Assembly (NCBI GenBank): GCA_037200985.1
Contig: JBBCGJ010000001.1
Location: 372,001-436,000 of the forward strand
Direction of reading: 5' to 3'
Length of the DNA: 64,000 bases
Source: Rhizomicrobium sp.
GTDB taxonomy: Bacteria; Pseudomonadota; Alphaproteobacteria; Micropepsales; Micropepsaceae
Shown here: positions 1 through 8,429 of the stretch, piece after piece
How the letters are laid out: every line of letters begins with the position of its first letter
Position numbering within the stretch: position 1 is the first letter of the stretch
Translations under genes and position numbers: made by a program
Notes under the pieces: model-generated
What the model was told of the DNA's origin: nothing
Database searches by the model: none
Seen by the model: only the letters and a program-made list of their open reading frames with translations

Positions 1-55
1 GAGCGCCGGATTGTGGATCCGGAGGTCGGTGGTTCGAGCCCACCCAACTGTACCA
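1..55 (+). tRNA. tRNA-His (GTG), 3' part only
   Basis: The window opens inside a tRNA. The anticodon stem pairs bases 6-10 (CCGGA) with 18-22 (TCCGG) around a 7-base loop at 11-17, which puts anticodon GTG at 13-15, so histidine. The T arm pairs 28-32 (GGTGG) with 40-44 (CCACC) around loop TTCGAGC. The acceptor 3' strand is 45-51, the discriminator is A52 and CCA at 53-55 is encoded. The D arm and the 5' acceptor strand lie outside the window. An A at the discriminator position of tRNA-His, instead of C, is a known alphaproteobacterial trait and supports the taxonomic placement. Confidence 0.93.
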
Positions 56-71
56 TTCCGACTACACCCGG

Positions 72-1460
72 CTACGGGCCGAAGGTTGTCTTCGCGGCGG
101 CGTCCGCCGATGTCTCGAGCGTGGTCGCCTGCGGGCGGAGATGTCTGGACGCGGCCCAGAACAGCAGGACGGGCAGAACGAACAAGATGGACGAAAGCGC
201 GAGCGCCATGCGCAAGGCTTCCGGGCCAAGCCGATGCGTCAGCGCATCGCTCAGGATGCCGACGACCTGCGGCCCTAGGCCCAATCCGATGAGGTTCACG
301 GCGAACAGAACCAGCGCGGTCGCGGTCGCCCGCACGTTCAGCGGCACGAGGACCTGAATCGTCGAGAAGGCGGGCGCCACATAGCTGGAGGCGAGAAAAT
401 AGGTGAACCCATACAGCGCCAGCGCGACGACCGGCTGGTGTATGACGAAGGTCAGCGCCGCCGCGGGCAGGGCGATGAGCGCCGCGCAGGCCGGCAGCCA
501 CAGCGCCCAGCGCGCATCGCGCCTTGAAAGCCTGTCCGCGAAGTAGCCTCCCAAAAATATCCCAAGGGCGCCGCCGATCCCCAGGATGGGCGCCAGGATG
601 AGGGCGATGTTCGCCGGCAGGTAGCCGTAACTTCTAACGAAGAAAGACGGTATCCAGGTCGACAGGCCGACGCTGCAGAAGCTGAACGACGCGCAGGCGA
701 ACATCAGGAATCGGTAAGCCCGGATGTTCCACAGCACCGGAAGGCTGCGGATCAGGGGCGGAGGCGATTGCGGCGCGGGCGACACCCCATCCGACATGCC
801 GCGCGACGGTTCGCGAACGGTCAGGAAGAAGACCGCCGCGAACAGAAGGCCCGGCGCGCCGGCGATCATGAAGGCGCCCCGCCACCCTATGTAACGAAGC
901 GCGACGCTGCCGATGAGAAATCCCAGCAGAAGTCCCAGCATCGGTCCGATGTTGGCGATCGCGAAGGCGGTCGCGCGTTTTTCCTTGGGGAAATAGTCGG
1001 CGAGGATCGACATCGCGGCGGGCGTGAAGCCGGCCTCGCCGATCCCCACGCCGAACCTCGCCAGCAGAAGCTGCGCGGTGTTCTGCACGAAACCGCACAG
1101 CGTCGTCATGAGGCTCCACACGGCGATGGAGAGGCTCATGATGATGCGGCGCGAACCCTTGTCGGTCTGCCGGGCGATCGGCAAGCCCAGGGTGGCGTAG
1201 AACAGGGCGAATGCCAGGCCGGAAAGAAAGCCGAGCGCGCTATCCGACAGATGCAGGTCGTTCTTTATCGGCTGCAGCAACACGCTCACGATCTGCCGAT
1301 CGACGAAGTTGAGCGCGAAGCCGACCAGGACGAGCGCCAGTATGTAGCCCCGGTAGGCGCGCGCGGGACCCAGATCGGCGCCGTCCGGTTGTGCCGCGGC
1401 GGAAGTCGCATTCTCGGTATTCGCGTCCAAAGACTCTACTCGCCGATTCTGCAGCGGCAT
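72..1460 (-). CDS. MFS transporter, spinster-like
   Basis: A 462-aa inner-membrane permease of the major facilitator superfamily with about 12 hydrophobic segments. The first membrane span contains the NFVDRQ signature (near residue 53) usual in the spinster-like MFS branch common in sphingomonads. A cytoplasmic loop with a short basic stretch (DKGSRR) follows span 2, and GVGIGEAGFTPAAMSI marks spans 4-5. A proline-rich central loop near residues 225-235 separates the two six-helix halves. Substrate unknown; next to a TonB-dependent receptor on the same strand it could carry the substrate across the inner membrane after outer-membrane uptake (inference). The start at 1460 is the only Met before span 1 that keeps a normal N-terminus, but no strong ribosome-binding site is visible. 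Confidence 0.88.
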   Translation of the reverse strand: MPLQNRRVESLDANTENATSAAAQPDGADLGPARAYRGYILALVLVGFALNFVDRQIVSVLLQPIKNDLHLSDSALGFLSGLAFALFYATLGLPIARQTDKGSRRIIMSLSIAVWSLMTTLCGFVQNTAQLLLARFGVGIGEAGFTPAAMSILADYFPKEKRATAFAIANIGPMLGLLLGFLIGSVALRYIGWRGAFMIAGAPGLLFAAVFFLTVREPSRGMSDGVSPAPQSPPPLIRSLPVLWNIRAYRFLMFACASFSFCSVGLSTWIPSFFVRSYGYLPANIALILAPILGIGGALGIFLGGYFADRLSRRDARWALWLPACAALIALPAAALTFVIHQPVVALALYGFTYFLASSYVAPAFSTIQVLVPLNVRATATALVLFAVNLIGLGLGPQVVGILSDALTHRLGPEALRMALALSSILFVLPVLLFWAASRHLRPQATTLETSADAAAKTTFGP

Positions 1461-1497
1461 TGCGGCAGCGCGCCTGCCGCAATGCCCGATTGTTGCA

Positions 1498-3663
1498 TCA
1501 GAAGTTTGTCGTCAGCCGGATTCCGTAAGTGAGCGGCTCCGCCGGCGAGCCCTGAAATCCCAAGGTCGATGTCTTCATGTTGGTATAGTAATGCTCGTTC
1601 AGCAAGTTGTTGCTGAAGACGCGGACGCCCCATTTCGTGTCGGAGGAACTCCAGCCCAGCGAAAGGCCGACGAGCTGGTAGGACGGCTGGCGCAGGACCT
1701 TGTCGGGACTGAAGTTGAAGCCGTCATTGTACGAATAGCTGAGGTCCGCGGCCAGCTCGCCCCACGAGACGGGATGGGTATAGGACAGCAGCGAGCTGAA
1801 GGTGAACTTCGGCGTATCGACGGTCGGAAAGCCGGTCGCGTTGATGGACGACAGGGTCGCGCCGCCTGCCGGGTTCAGGACATAGGTCGGGGCGTTCGGA
1901 AACGAGGTGTAGGTCCCGTCCAGGATCGAGAAGCCGCCCGATGCGTGAAGATTGTCGGTGAGGACGGTGTCGAAATCCGCATCGATGCCCTTGATCTCCG
2001 CGCGGGCCGCGTTGATGAGGATGGATGTTCCCGCAAGGATCTGCGCCAACTGAATGTCGCGGTAGTCATAGTAGAACGCAGACACGTTGAGCCGGAGTCG
2101 GTGATCGAACAGTTCCGACTTCAGGCCGATCTCATAGGCCTTGATGTTTTCCGGCCGCACGGGCTTGGCGCTGTAGACAATGGTGTTGAAAATGCCGCTT
2201 TTGAACCCGGTGTTGAACGACGCATATCCCATGATGTCGTCGGTGAAGTGATGATCGAGCGAGAGGCGATAGGTGACGCGCTCGTAATGCGTCTTCTGGA
2301 AAATGGGGACGCTCATGCCGGCCAGCGTCGTGGTCGTGCCGGACACGTCCTTGTTGTCCCGCGTGAAGCGGATACCCGCGGTCAGGTTGGTGTCGTAGGG
2401 CAGGGGCGCCGTGGCCTGGCCGAAGGCCGAGTACGAGCCTGTCCCCTGCCGCGAGTTGATGATGGAGGCGGAGACGGCGTTCTTGTTGATCACCGGCCGG
2501 AACGTCGTGGTGTCGCCGAAATAGTATCCTCCGATGATCCAGGTGATCTTGCTGTCGGTCGGCGACAGCAACTGCAGCTCCTGCGTGAACGTCGCCTCCC
2601 GCTGCTGCGAGTTGATCTGGGCGATGGTCGGCGGCGTCGCGTCCTGATCGTAGTTTTCGCGGACTGTGAGCAGGCGATAGGCGCTGATGCTCTTCAACTG
2701 CGCGAACGACAAATCCTGGTCGATGTTGAGCGACACGCCGCCCTGCTGGGTTCTCGCATCGTCGTTCGGCGAACCGGCGGTATCGTAGAAACTGGTGAAC
2801 TTCGTGACGTGGTCGGCCGCAATGGTTCCGGGAAGCGGGTGATAGCCCTGGCCCAGTTCGTTCCGCGCCTGGCTGTAGTCGACCGCAAGCGTGGCGCTGG
2901 TCTGGTCAGAAATGTTCCAGAGCAGCTTGCTGCGGACGGAAAGATTGTCCTGGCTGAACGCATCCTTCCCGGTCGTGAGGTTCTTGCCCCAGCCGTCGAG
3001 CTGGCTGTTGCCGTAGACGGCGAGATCGGCCGCGACGCCGTCCGCGAGGCCCGCCGTTCCGTAGAAGGTGCCTTCGATCGTGTTGTAGTTGCTGTATCCG
3101 ATCGTCGCCTGGCCGGAGGCATCCTGCGACGGCGTGCGGGTGATGACGCGCACGACGCCGCCCGTCGCGTTGCGGCCATACAGCGTGCCTTGCGGTCCCT
3201 TCAGGACTTCGAGCCTGTCGATATTGTTCAGCGAAAAGAGCGTGCCCGACGGCGCCGCGATGTAAACGTCGTCGACGTAGACCGCGACCGACCCTTCCTG
3301 GCCAGTCAGCGCGCTGGTCGTGCCGACGCCGCGGATGAAGGGCGTGCCGCCGGTCAGGTTCTGGGTGAACTCAAGCCCCGGAACCGCCGCGGTGATGCCG
3401 GCGATGTTGTCGATCCCGCTGTGCAGAAGCGTGTCGGCGGAAAGCGCAGTGAGCGTCACCGGAACCGATTGGGCGTTTTCCAGTCGCCTGTCGGCGGTCA
3501 CCACCACGGTCTCGACGGCGCTCGTGTCGGGCACCGCCTGCTGCGCCTGCACGGCCTGCGTGGCGAGCACGACCGACGACACTGACGCAAGCAGGAGGCG
3601 CAGCGCCTTCTGTCCGCCGCTTGCCGGCCGATATGTGAATTTCCCCCGAATATGCGTACTCAT
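1498..3663 (-). CDS. TonB-dependent outer-membrane receptor
   Basis: A 721-aa outer-membrane active transporter. An N-terminal signal peptide runs to about residue 40 (cut after AQA). A TonB-box-like ETVVVTA sits at 51-57. The plug domain shows VDDVY (near 130) and LKGPQGTLYGRNATGG (about 154-169), and the rest is a beta-barrel ending in Phe. The start at 3663 follows AGGGAAAGG at suitable spacing; an upstream Met at 3777 would add 38 residues before the signal peptide and is not preferred. This family in sphingomonads and caulobacters often takes up oligosaccharides or aromatics as well as siderophores. With no siderophore genes nearby and catabolic genes all around, an organic substrate is inferred. 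It is likely co-transcribed with the MFS gene 37 bases downstream. Confidence 0.9.
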   Translation of the reverse strand: MSTHIRGKFTYRPASGGQKALRLLLASVSSVVLATQAVQAQQAVPDTSAVETVVVTADRRLENAQSVPVTLTALSADTLLHSGIDNIAGITAAVPGLEFTQNLTGGTPFIRGVGTTSALTGQEGSVAVYVDDVYIAAPSGTLFSLNNIDRLEVLKGPQGTLYGRNATGGVVRVITRTPSQDASGQATIGYSNYNTIEGTFYGTAGLADGVAADLAVYGNSQLDGWGKNLTTGKDAFSQDNLSVRSKLLWNISDQTSATLAVDYSQARNELGQGYHPLPGTIAADHVTKFTSFYDTAGSPNDDARTQQGGVSLNIDQDLSFAQLKSISAYRLLTVRENYDQDATPPTIAQINSQQREATFTQELQLLSPTDSKITWIIGGYYFGDTTTFRPVINKNAVSASIINSRQGTGSYSAFGQATAPLPYDTNLTAGIRFTRDNKDVSGTTTTLAGMSVPIFQKTHYERVTYRLSLDHHFTDDIMGYASFNTGFKSGIFNTIVYSAKPVRPENIKAYEIGLKSELFDHRLRLNVSAFYYDYRDIQLAQILAGTSILINAARAEIKGIDADFDTVLTDNLHASGGFSILDGTYTSFPNAPTYVLNPAGGATLSSINATGFPTVDTPKFTFSSLLSYTHPVSWGELAADLSYSYNDGFNFSPDKVLRQPSYQLVGLSLGWSSSDTKWGVRVFSNNLLNEHYYTNMKTSTLGFQGSPAEPLTYGIRLTTNF

Positions 3664-4137
3664 ACCAAATGCCTTTCCCTGGAAGTTTTTCGAAGCAGTG
3701 TTCTTGACCCACCGGCACGTTCGACGATCGATCGTTCCGAAGCGGCAGGTATTTGTTGGCGGCGGCAGCGCCGCCACGTTGCGTCAATCGTCCCGCAATG
3801 ATTGATTGGTTAAGCATCCCCCCGTTTGCGGCGCCGTCGATGATTGTTCCGACGGCATTTCTTAGCGTCGATTAGGAGATCAGCGATGGCAGCGGTCAAT
3901 ATGTGGCTGCCTATCAATCAATCCATCGCGCAAATAGCGATTGCACTGCGAGGCTCGCGGAGGATGGCGACTGAATCGCCGCGCCGCGAAGCCCGATGTC
4001 GGCGCATCGCCGATTGTTCGGTGTAGCCTCGGAAGTAATTACTTCCGCCGTCCTTGTTCGTCGCGGCGATGTGTTGAATGTTGCGCTCGCCGGTGCCGGA
4101 AAGATCGCGCCGGCGCAACGGCTGGGACAAGGATTCT
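3664..4137. other. Divergent intergenic region with palindromes
   Basis: This 474-base space separates the minus-strand receptor gene from the plus-strand catabolic operon, so it must hold promoters for both directions. No convincing gene is seen. It contains two perfect palindromes, ACGATCGATCGT at 3724-3735 and GGAAGTAATTACTTCC at 4031-4046 (listed separately), and a more AT-rich stretch around 3795-3940 with repeated TGATTGATT/AATCAATC words. The operon start at 4138 is preceded by ACAAGGA. Confidence 0.6.
4031..4046. promoter_or_regulatory. Perfect 16-base palindrome, candidate operator
   Basis: GGAAGTAATTACTTCC is a perfect inverted repeat about 92 bases upstream of the first gene of the 12-gene catabolic operon. 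Its AT-rich centre and symmetric arms suit binding of a dimeric regulator; the LysR protein encoded at 15268 is the nearest candidate (inference). No second exact copy was noticed in the window. Confidence 0.4.
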
Positions 4138-4809
4138 ATGGCGGACGAAATATCGGAAGACTGGTTGACGCGCGGCCGCGCCTTGTCGTCGGCGACATTG
4201 CACGAGGCCGCGGGCCGCGCGGGCGCCTTGCCTTGCGCGCTCAAGCCCGTGTCGCCGCGGATGACCGTATGCGGACGGGCGTTTCCGGTCCTGTCGCCGG
4301 CGGGCGACAATCTTTGGCTCCATCGGGCGATCGAGGCAGCCGGTCCGGGCGACGTGATCGTCGCCGATGTGGGCGATGGCGACGAGTTCGGCTATTGGGG
4401 CGAGATCATGGCCGTCGCCGCGCGCCAGCGCGGCATCGAAGGATTGGTGATCACCGGCGGGGTTCGCGACAGCCGGCGCCTTGTCGCGATGGATTTTCCC
4501 GTGTTTTCCAGGACGATCTGCATCCGGGGAACGGGAAAGGATCCCGATGGCGCGGGTTCTCTGGGCGAACCGGTCCGTATCGGCGATATCGACATTCATG
4601 CCGGCGACTTCGTGTTCGGCGACGCCGACGGCGTTGTGATCCTGCCGAAGACGCGGGCCCCGGAGGTCATCGCGCTGTCGGAAGACCGCGACCGGCACGA
4701 AGCGGTTCTCATCGAGGCGCTGCGCGGCGGAAAGACGACGATGGAGATCTACAATCTTCCGCGTCTTCCGGCCGCCGGGCGGTCCATCGGCAAGGCAGGT
4801 GCAATGTGA
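4138..4809 (+). CDS. RraA family protein, 4-hydroxy-4-methyl-2-oxoglutarate aldolase-like
   Basis: A 223-aa RraA-fold protein. Members with intact metal site cleave 4-hydroxy-4-methyl-2-oxoglutarate or 4-carboxy-4-hydroxy-2-oxoadipate to pyruvate plus a keto acid, or decarboxylate oxaloacetate. Visible family motifs: GDVIVADVG (71-79), WGE (87-89) and the metal-binding GGVRD (107-111). The start at 4138 is taken over an in-frame Met at 4078 because ACAAGGA precedes it and the upstream extension is basic and unlike the family. It is the first gene of the operon and overlaps the RidA start by four bases. Two more RraA proteins are encoded in the window (14441, 19000), so the specific substrate of this copy is open. 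Confidence 0.82.
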   Translation: MADEISEDWLTRGRALSSATLHEAAGRAGALPCALKPVSPRMTVCGRAFPVLSPAGDNLWLHRAIEAAGPGDVIVADVGDGDEFGYWGEIMAVAARQRGIEGLVITGGVRDSRRLVAMDFPVFSRTICIRGTGKDPDGAGSLGEPVRIGDIDIHAGDFVFGDADGVVILPKTRAPEVIALSEDRDRHEAVLIEALRGGKTTMEIYNLPRLPAAGRSIGKAGAM

Positions 4810-5198
4810 GCGCGACGCGTCGAAGCATCGAGGTCGCGGGCCTGAGCCATGGGAATCTGCCGATTCCGACCGCCTCGCGCGTCGGTCCGTTCATCGCGAC
4901 GGGCGGCATTCGCGGCGTGGACCGCCGGTCCGGTGTCATGCCGCCGGACGTCGCGGACCAGGTCCGGCATATGTTCAGCAACCTGCAAGCCATCGTCGAA
5001 GCGGCGGGCGCCGACAGCGCCTCGATCCTCAAGCTCACGATCTGGATCAAGACGCAAGAGGCCAGGCCGCTCATCAACGAGGAGTGGGTCAAGATGTTCC
5101 CCGATCCGCATGCACGCCCGGCCCGCCATATCCTGAATTACGAATTGGGCGGCGCAATGTTGGTGCAGTGCGAAGCGCTGGCGGTGGCCGCGGCGTGA
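4806..5198 (+). CDS. RidA family protein (enamine/imine deaminase)
   Basis: A 130-aa Rid/YjgF/YER057c/UK114-family protein. RidA proper hydrolyses reactive 2-aminoacrylate-type enamines; relatives inside catabolic operons often process pathway-specific imines or tautomers. Typical features: GPFIATGGI in the N-terminal strand, GADSASILKLTIWI in the middle, the conserved Arg in ARPARH that binds the carboxylate, and the Cys-Glu pair in QCEALAV near the end. The GTG start at 4806 overlaps the RraA stop (ATGTGA) and follows GGCAGG, which implies translational coupling. Confidence 0.86.
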   Translation: MSATRRSIEVAGLSHGNLPIPTASRVGPFIATGGIRGVDRRSGVMPPDVADQVRHMFSNLQAIVEAAGADSASILKLTIWIKTQEARPLINEEWVKMFPDPHARPARHILNYELGGAMLVQCEALAVAAA

Positions 5199-5215
5199 CG
5201 TTGACTGACGCCGCG

Positions 5216-5240
5216 GAATGTCCGGCCCGGCCGGCCATTC
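5216..5240 (+). terminator. Strong hairpin after ridA-like gene, possible attenuator
   Basis: Two 11-base arms (GAATGTCCGGC and GCCGGCCATTC, one mismatch) enclose a 3-base loop, followed by a weak T-run (GAGTTT). It lies in the 137-base gap between the RidA gene and the next MmgE/PrpD gene, the largest gap inside the operon. It may partly terminate transcription or stabilise the upstream mRNA. Confidence 0.45.
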
Positions 5241-5335
5241 ATCGGAGTTTCTGATCCAATAATCCGCCCTGCCTTGTTGTTCGGTCATGACCAGCATCCG
5301 ATAAAAACAGCGGCTCTCGCGGCCGGAATCCTCCG

Positions 5336-6778
5336 ATGGAATATTGGAGGCCGGGCGAGGTCACGGGCTTGGATGCGATGAACAAACCAGAGTTGCACGT
5401 GGAACCCTCGCCGACCCTGGCCGATCAATTGGCGGGTTTTGCGCTCGACCTTTCCTGGGACGCGATCCCGGAAGAGGCCGTCGGGCTGGCCAAGGCCCAT
5501 TTCCTCGATGCGCTGGGCATCGCGCTCGCATCGTCGGTCACGGATTTCGGCAAGTCGGTGCTGAACGCGGCCATGTCCATGGGCCAGGCGGACCAGGCGA
5601 CGGCGGTCGGCTCGGGCGTTCGCCTGCCGGCCACCTCGGCGGCGCTGGTGAATGGCACGCTTGCGCATGGCCTCGATTTCGACGATACGCATATCGCTGC
5701 GATCTATCACGCCAGCGCGCCGGCGCTTGCCGCGGCGCTGGCGGCCGGCGAGGCCGGCAAAGTCGACGGCCGCACGCTGCTCACCGGCTTCGTCGTGGGC
5801 CTGGAGATCGGATGCCGGCTTGCCGAAGCGGCCAACGGCGCTTTCCACGACCGGGGGTTTCATCCGACCTCCCAGTGCGGAACCTTCGCGGCCGCGGCGG
5901 TGTCGGCGCGCCTGCAAGGCGACAGCCGCGAGTCGCTCCGAAATGCCTTGGGTCTTTGCGGCAGCATGGCGTCGGGCGTTCTGGAGCTGCGCGAGTCCTG
6001 GTTGAAGCGGCTGCATCCCGGCTGGGCAGCGCATGCCGGCCTGTCGGCCGCGGCGCTGGGACGCGCCGGCTTTCGCGGTCCCGCGACGGTGCTGGAAGGG
6101 CCGCACGGCTTCTACATGGCCCATATCGAACGCGTCCCGGAAGGCACGAGTTCTCCGGTCTTCGCCCTGGGCCGGCGATGGACGGCGCTCGGGCTCGCCT
6201 TGAAGCCCTATCCTTGCTGCCATTTCATCCACGCCTTCGTCGATGCGGCGCTGTTCCTGCGGGACAAGCTCGACGTCGACGACATTGCGCGCATCGATTG
6301 CCCCTTGACGGCGCGCCTGCATTCGATGGTCGCCGAGCCCAGGTCGCGCCGGATCGTTCCGCCGACGATCTACGACGCGCTTTTCAGCGTCCCCTACATT
6401 GTCGCGGTCGCGCTGGTGAAGGGCCGCGTCGATCTGGCGGCGTTCTATGATGAGCCGCTGGACGACCCGCAAATCCTCGACCTTGCCGCCAGGATCCATT
6501 GCAGCGACGATCCGGCGAGCGACTATCCCCGTCACTTCCCGGGCGAGTTGCGCATCATCCTGAAGGACGGGCGCGAGCTTCGGCGCCGGGAGGCGACCAG
6601 CCGCGGCACGCCCGAGCGGCGGCTGAGCCGGGCGGAGGTCGAGGAGAAGTTTTTCTCGCTGGCGACGCGCGCCATCGCTCGCGATGCGGCCGCGGCCATC
6701 GCGCGCGCGGTATGGAACATCGAGCGGCTGGAGGACGTCGGCTCGCTGCTCTCGCAATGCATCGGTGGTGGACGGTGA
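5336..6778 (+). CDS. MmgE/PrpD family protein
   Basis: A 480-aa protein of the MmgE/PrpD fold, which includes 2-methylcitrate dehydratase and cis-aconitate decarboxylase. Visible landmarks: the N-terminal helical ADQLAGFALDL, LAHGLDFDDTH (about 103-113), FHPTSQCGTFAAAA (about 178-191), and KPYPCCHFIH (about 288-297), which holds active-site-region residues of the family. It probably acts on a branched or tricarboxylic intermediate, by dehydration or decarboxylation. A second MmgE/PrpD gene lies at 10125 in the same operon. The start is uncertain: ATG at 5336 or ATG at 5378, neither with a strong ribosome-binding site. The stop overlaps the next start (GTGA). Confidence 0.85.
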   Translation: MEYWRPGEVTGLDAMNKPELHVEPSPTLADQLAGFALDLSWDAIPEEAVGLAKAHFLDALGIALASSVTDFGKSVLNAAMSMGQADQATAVGSGVRLPATSAALVNGTLAHGLDFDDTHIAAIYHASAPALAAALAAGEAGKVDGRTLLTGFVVGLEIGCRLAEAANGAFHDRGFHPTSQCGTFAAAAVSARLQGDSRESLRNALGLCGSMASGVLELRESWLKRLHPGWAAHAGLSAAALGRAGFRGPATVLEGPHGFYMAHIERVPEGTSSPVFALGRRWTALGLALKPYPCCHFIHAFVDAALFLRDKLDVDDIARIDCPLTARLHSMVAEPRSRRIVPPTIYDALFSVPYIVAVALVKGRVDLAAFYDEPLDDPQILDLAARIHCSDDPASDYPRHFPGELRIILKDGRELRRREATSRGTPERRLSRAEVEEKFFSLATRAIARDAAAAIARAVWNIERLEDVGSLLSQCIGGGR

Positions 6779-7257
6779 CGGCGATCAAACGCGTTCACCG
6801 GGGGACCTATTTCGAGGAATTCACCGAAGGCCGCGTCTTCGTCCACCACTGGGGCCGGACCTTCACGGCGCATGACGGAATTTCCTACAGCGCGATGACG
6901 ATGCAGTACAACCCGCTGTACTTCAACGAGGTCTATGCCAAGGAGCTCGGCTATCGGGCCATTCCGGTGAACCCGCTATTCGTCTTCGCCACGGCCCTCG
7001 GCTTGTCGGTCGAGGACCTGTCCGAGGCGGGCGGGCCGTTCCTCGGGGTCGACGATCTTGCCTTCCATGCCCCCGTCTATCCGGGCGACACGATTTGCGC
7101 GCGATCCGTCGTTCTGTGGAAGCGATTGTCGGCGTCGCGCCCCGGCTGGGGGATCGTCGAATGGAAGACGAGCGCCGCCAACCAGCAGGACCAGCCGGTC
7201 CTCGATTTCGTGCGGCGCAATCTCGTGCGCCTGCGTCCGCAACCGAACGATCATTGA
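6775..7257 (+). CDS. MaoC-like hydratase (first copy)
   Basis: A 160-aa hot-dog-fold protein of the MaoC/FAS1 hydratase group that hydrates or dehydrates enoyl-CoA esters. The N-terminal YFEEFTEG, the central YNPLYFNEVYAKELGYR (about 44-60) and the C-terminal FHAPVYPGDT are typical. In this type the usual D-x4-H catalytic pair is not cleanly visible, as in mesaconyl-CoA hydratase-like relatives, so the exact reaction is uncertain. The GTG start at 6775 overlaps the preceding stop by four bases and follows GGTGGTGGA. It sits directly before an acyl-CoA dehydrogenase and one gene before a second MaoC protein. Confidence 0.8.
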   Translation: MTAIKRVHRGTYFEEFTEGRVFVHHWGRTFTAHDGISYSAMTMQYNPLYFNEVYAKELGYRAIPVNPLFVFATALGLSVEDLSEAGGPFLGVDDLAFHAPVYPGDTICARSVVLWKRLSASRPGWGIVEWKTSAANQQDQPVLDFVRRNLVRLRPQPNDH

Positions 7258-7269
7258 AGGAGCGTCTGG

Positions 7270-8427
7270 ATGTCGTTGCCGCCGGACATCGCGGAGTTGA
7301 AAGACGTCGCCCGCAACTTCGCCACGCGCGAGGTCCTGCCGCTGGCGGGCCGGCTGGACATCGAAGACCAGCAGATACCGCAGGAACTCATCGCCAAGAT
7401 GGCGGAAATGGGATTCTTTGCGGTTCTCGGTCCGAAAGAGCATGGCGGCTTGGAATACGGCGCGATGGGCGTCGCCGTCGTCTCCGAAGAACTGTCGCGC
7501 GCCTCGCTTTCGGTCGGCAGCCTTCCGGCCCGCAATTGGATGTGCGGCCATATCCTGGCCAATGCCGGGACCGAGGCGCAGAAGAAGAAATATCTTCCCT
7601 TGCTGCTCTCCGGCGCCCTCCAGACGGCATCCGCCGGGACCGAGCCCGAGGCGGGCTCGGACGCGGGCAATATCAAGACCGCGGCCGTCAGGCGCGGCGA
7701 TCGCTATGTCGTCAACGGCACGAAGATGTGGTGCACCTTCGCCAATCGCGCCGACATCCTCTTCACCTATTGCCGCACGGACAAACAGGTGAAGCATGGC
7801 GGCATCAGCCTTCTGATGGTGGAGAAGGAACCGGGCGACGCGTTCGTCCCGCCGCGCCTGACCGGCGAGCGCATCCGCACGGTCGGCTATCACGGGATGA
7901 ACACCTATCAGCTCTTCTTCGACGGCTTCGAGGTGCCGCAGGACAATCTGGTGGGCGGCGTCGAAGGCCAGGGCTTCAAGCAGCTCATGAAAGGCTACGA
8001 GATGGTGCGGGTGCAGTTCGCATTCCGCTGCATCGGTCTTGCCCAGGCGGCCTACGAAGCCTCGCTCGACTACGCCAAACAGCGCGTGCAGTTCGGCCAG
8101 CCGATCGCCAAATTCCAGACCATCCGCGGCAAGCTGTCGGACATGGCGGCTGAGATCGAAGCGGCGCGCCAGCTCGGCTATCTGGCGGCGGCGAAGGTCG
8201 ATCGCGGCGAACGCGCCGACCTCGAGGCGGGCCTCGCCAAGCTCTTCGCCTCCGAAATGGCGCAGCGCGTCTGTCGCGAGGCGGTGCAGATCCACGGCGG
8301 CAACGGCTTCGCCTACGAACAGCCCGTCAACCGCTTTTGGCGCGACTCCGCGCTGCTGACGATCGGCGAGGGTACGAGCGAAATCCAGCGCGAAGTCATC
8401 GCCCGGCGCATCCTGGGGGAGCGGTGA
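7270..8427 (+). CDS. Acyl-CoA dehydrogenase
   Basis: A 385-aa FAD-dependent acyl-CoA dehydrogenase, full length for the family. N-terminal helical domain 1-115; central beta domain with ASAGTEPEAGSD (about 118-129), which contacts FAD and substrate; C-terminal domain with QIHGGNGFAYEQP and GEGTSEIQ, whose Glu (about 367) is at the position of the catalytic base. It would oxidise a CoA ester to its 2,3-enoyl form, feeding the MaoC hydratases on either side. Start supported by AAGGAG eight bases before the ATG. Electrons would go to ETF; no etfAB is in the window. Confidence 0.92.
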   Translation: MSLPPDIAELKDVARNFATREVLPLAGRLDIEDQQIPQELIAKMAEMGFFAVLGPKEHGGLEYGAMGVAVVSEELSRASLSVGSLPARNWMCGHILANAGTEAQKKKYLPLLLSGALQTASAGTEPEAGSDAGNIKTAAVRRGDRYVVNGTKMWCTFANRADILFTYCRTDKQVKHGGISLLMVEKEPGDAFVPPRLTGERIRTVGYHGMNTYQLFFDGFEVPQDNLVGGVEGQGFKQLMKGYEMVRVQFAFRCIGLAQAAYEASLDYAKQRVQFGQPIAKFQTIRGKLSDMAAEIEAARQLGYLAAAKVDRGERADLEAGLAKLFASEMAQRVCREAVQIHGGNGFAYEQPVNRFWRDSALLTIGEGTSEIQREVIARRILGER

Positions 8428-8429
8428 TC

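Noticed and set aside
3844..4026. A 60-codon gene in the divergent region before the main operon
   Set aside because: No ribosome-binding site, no conserved features, and it lies in the part expected to hold promoters.
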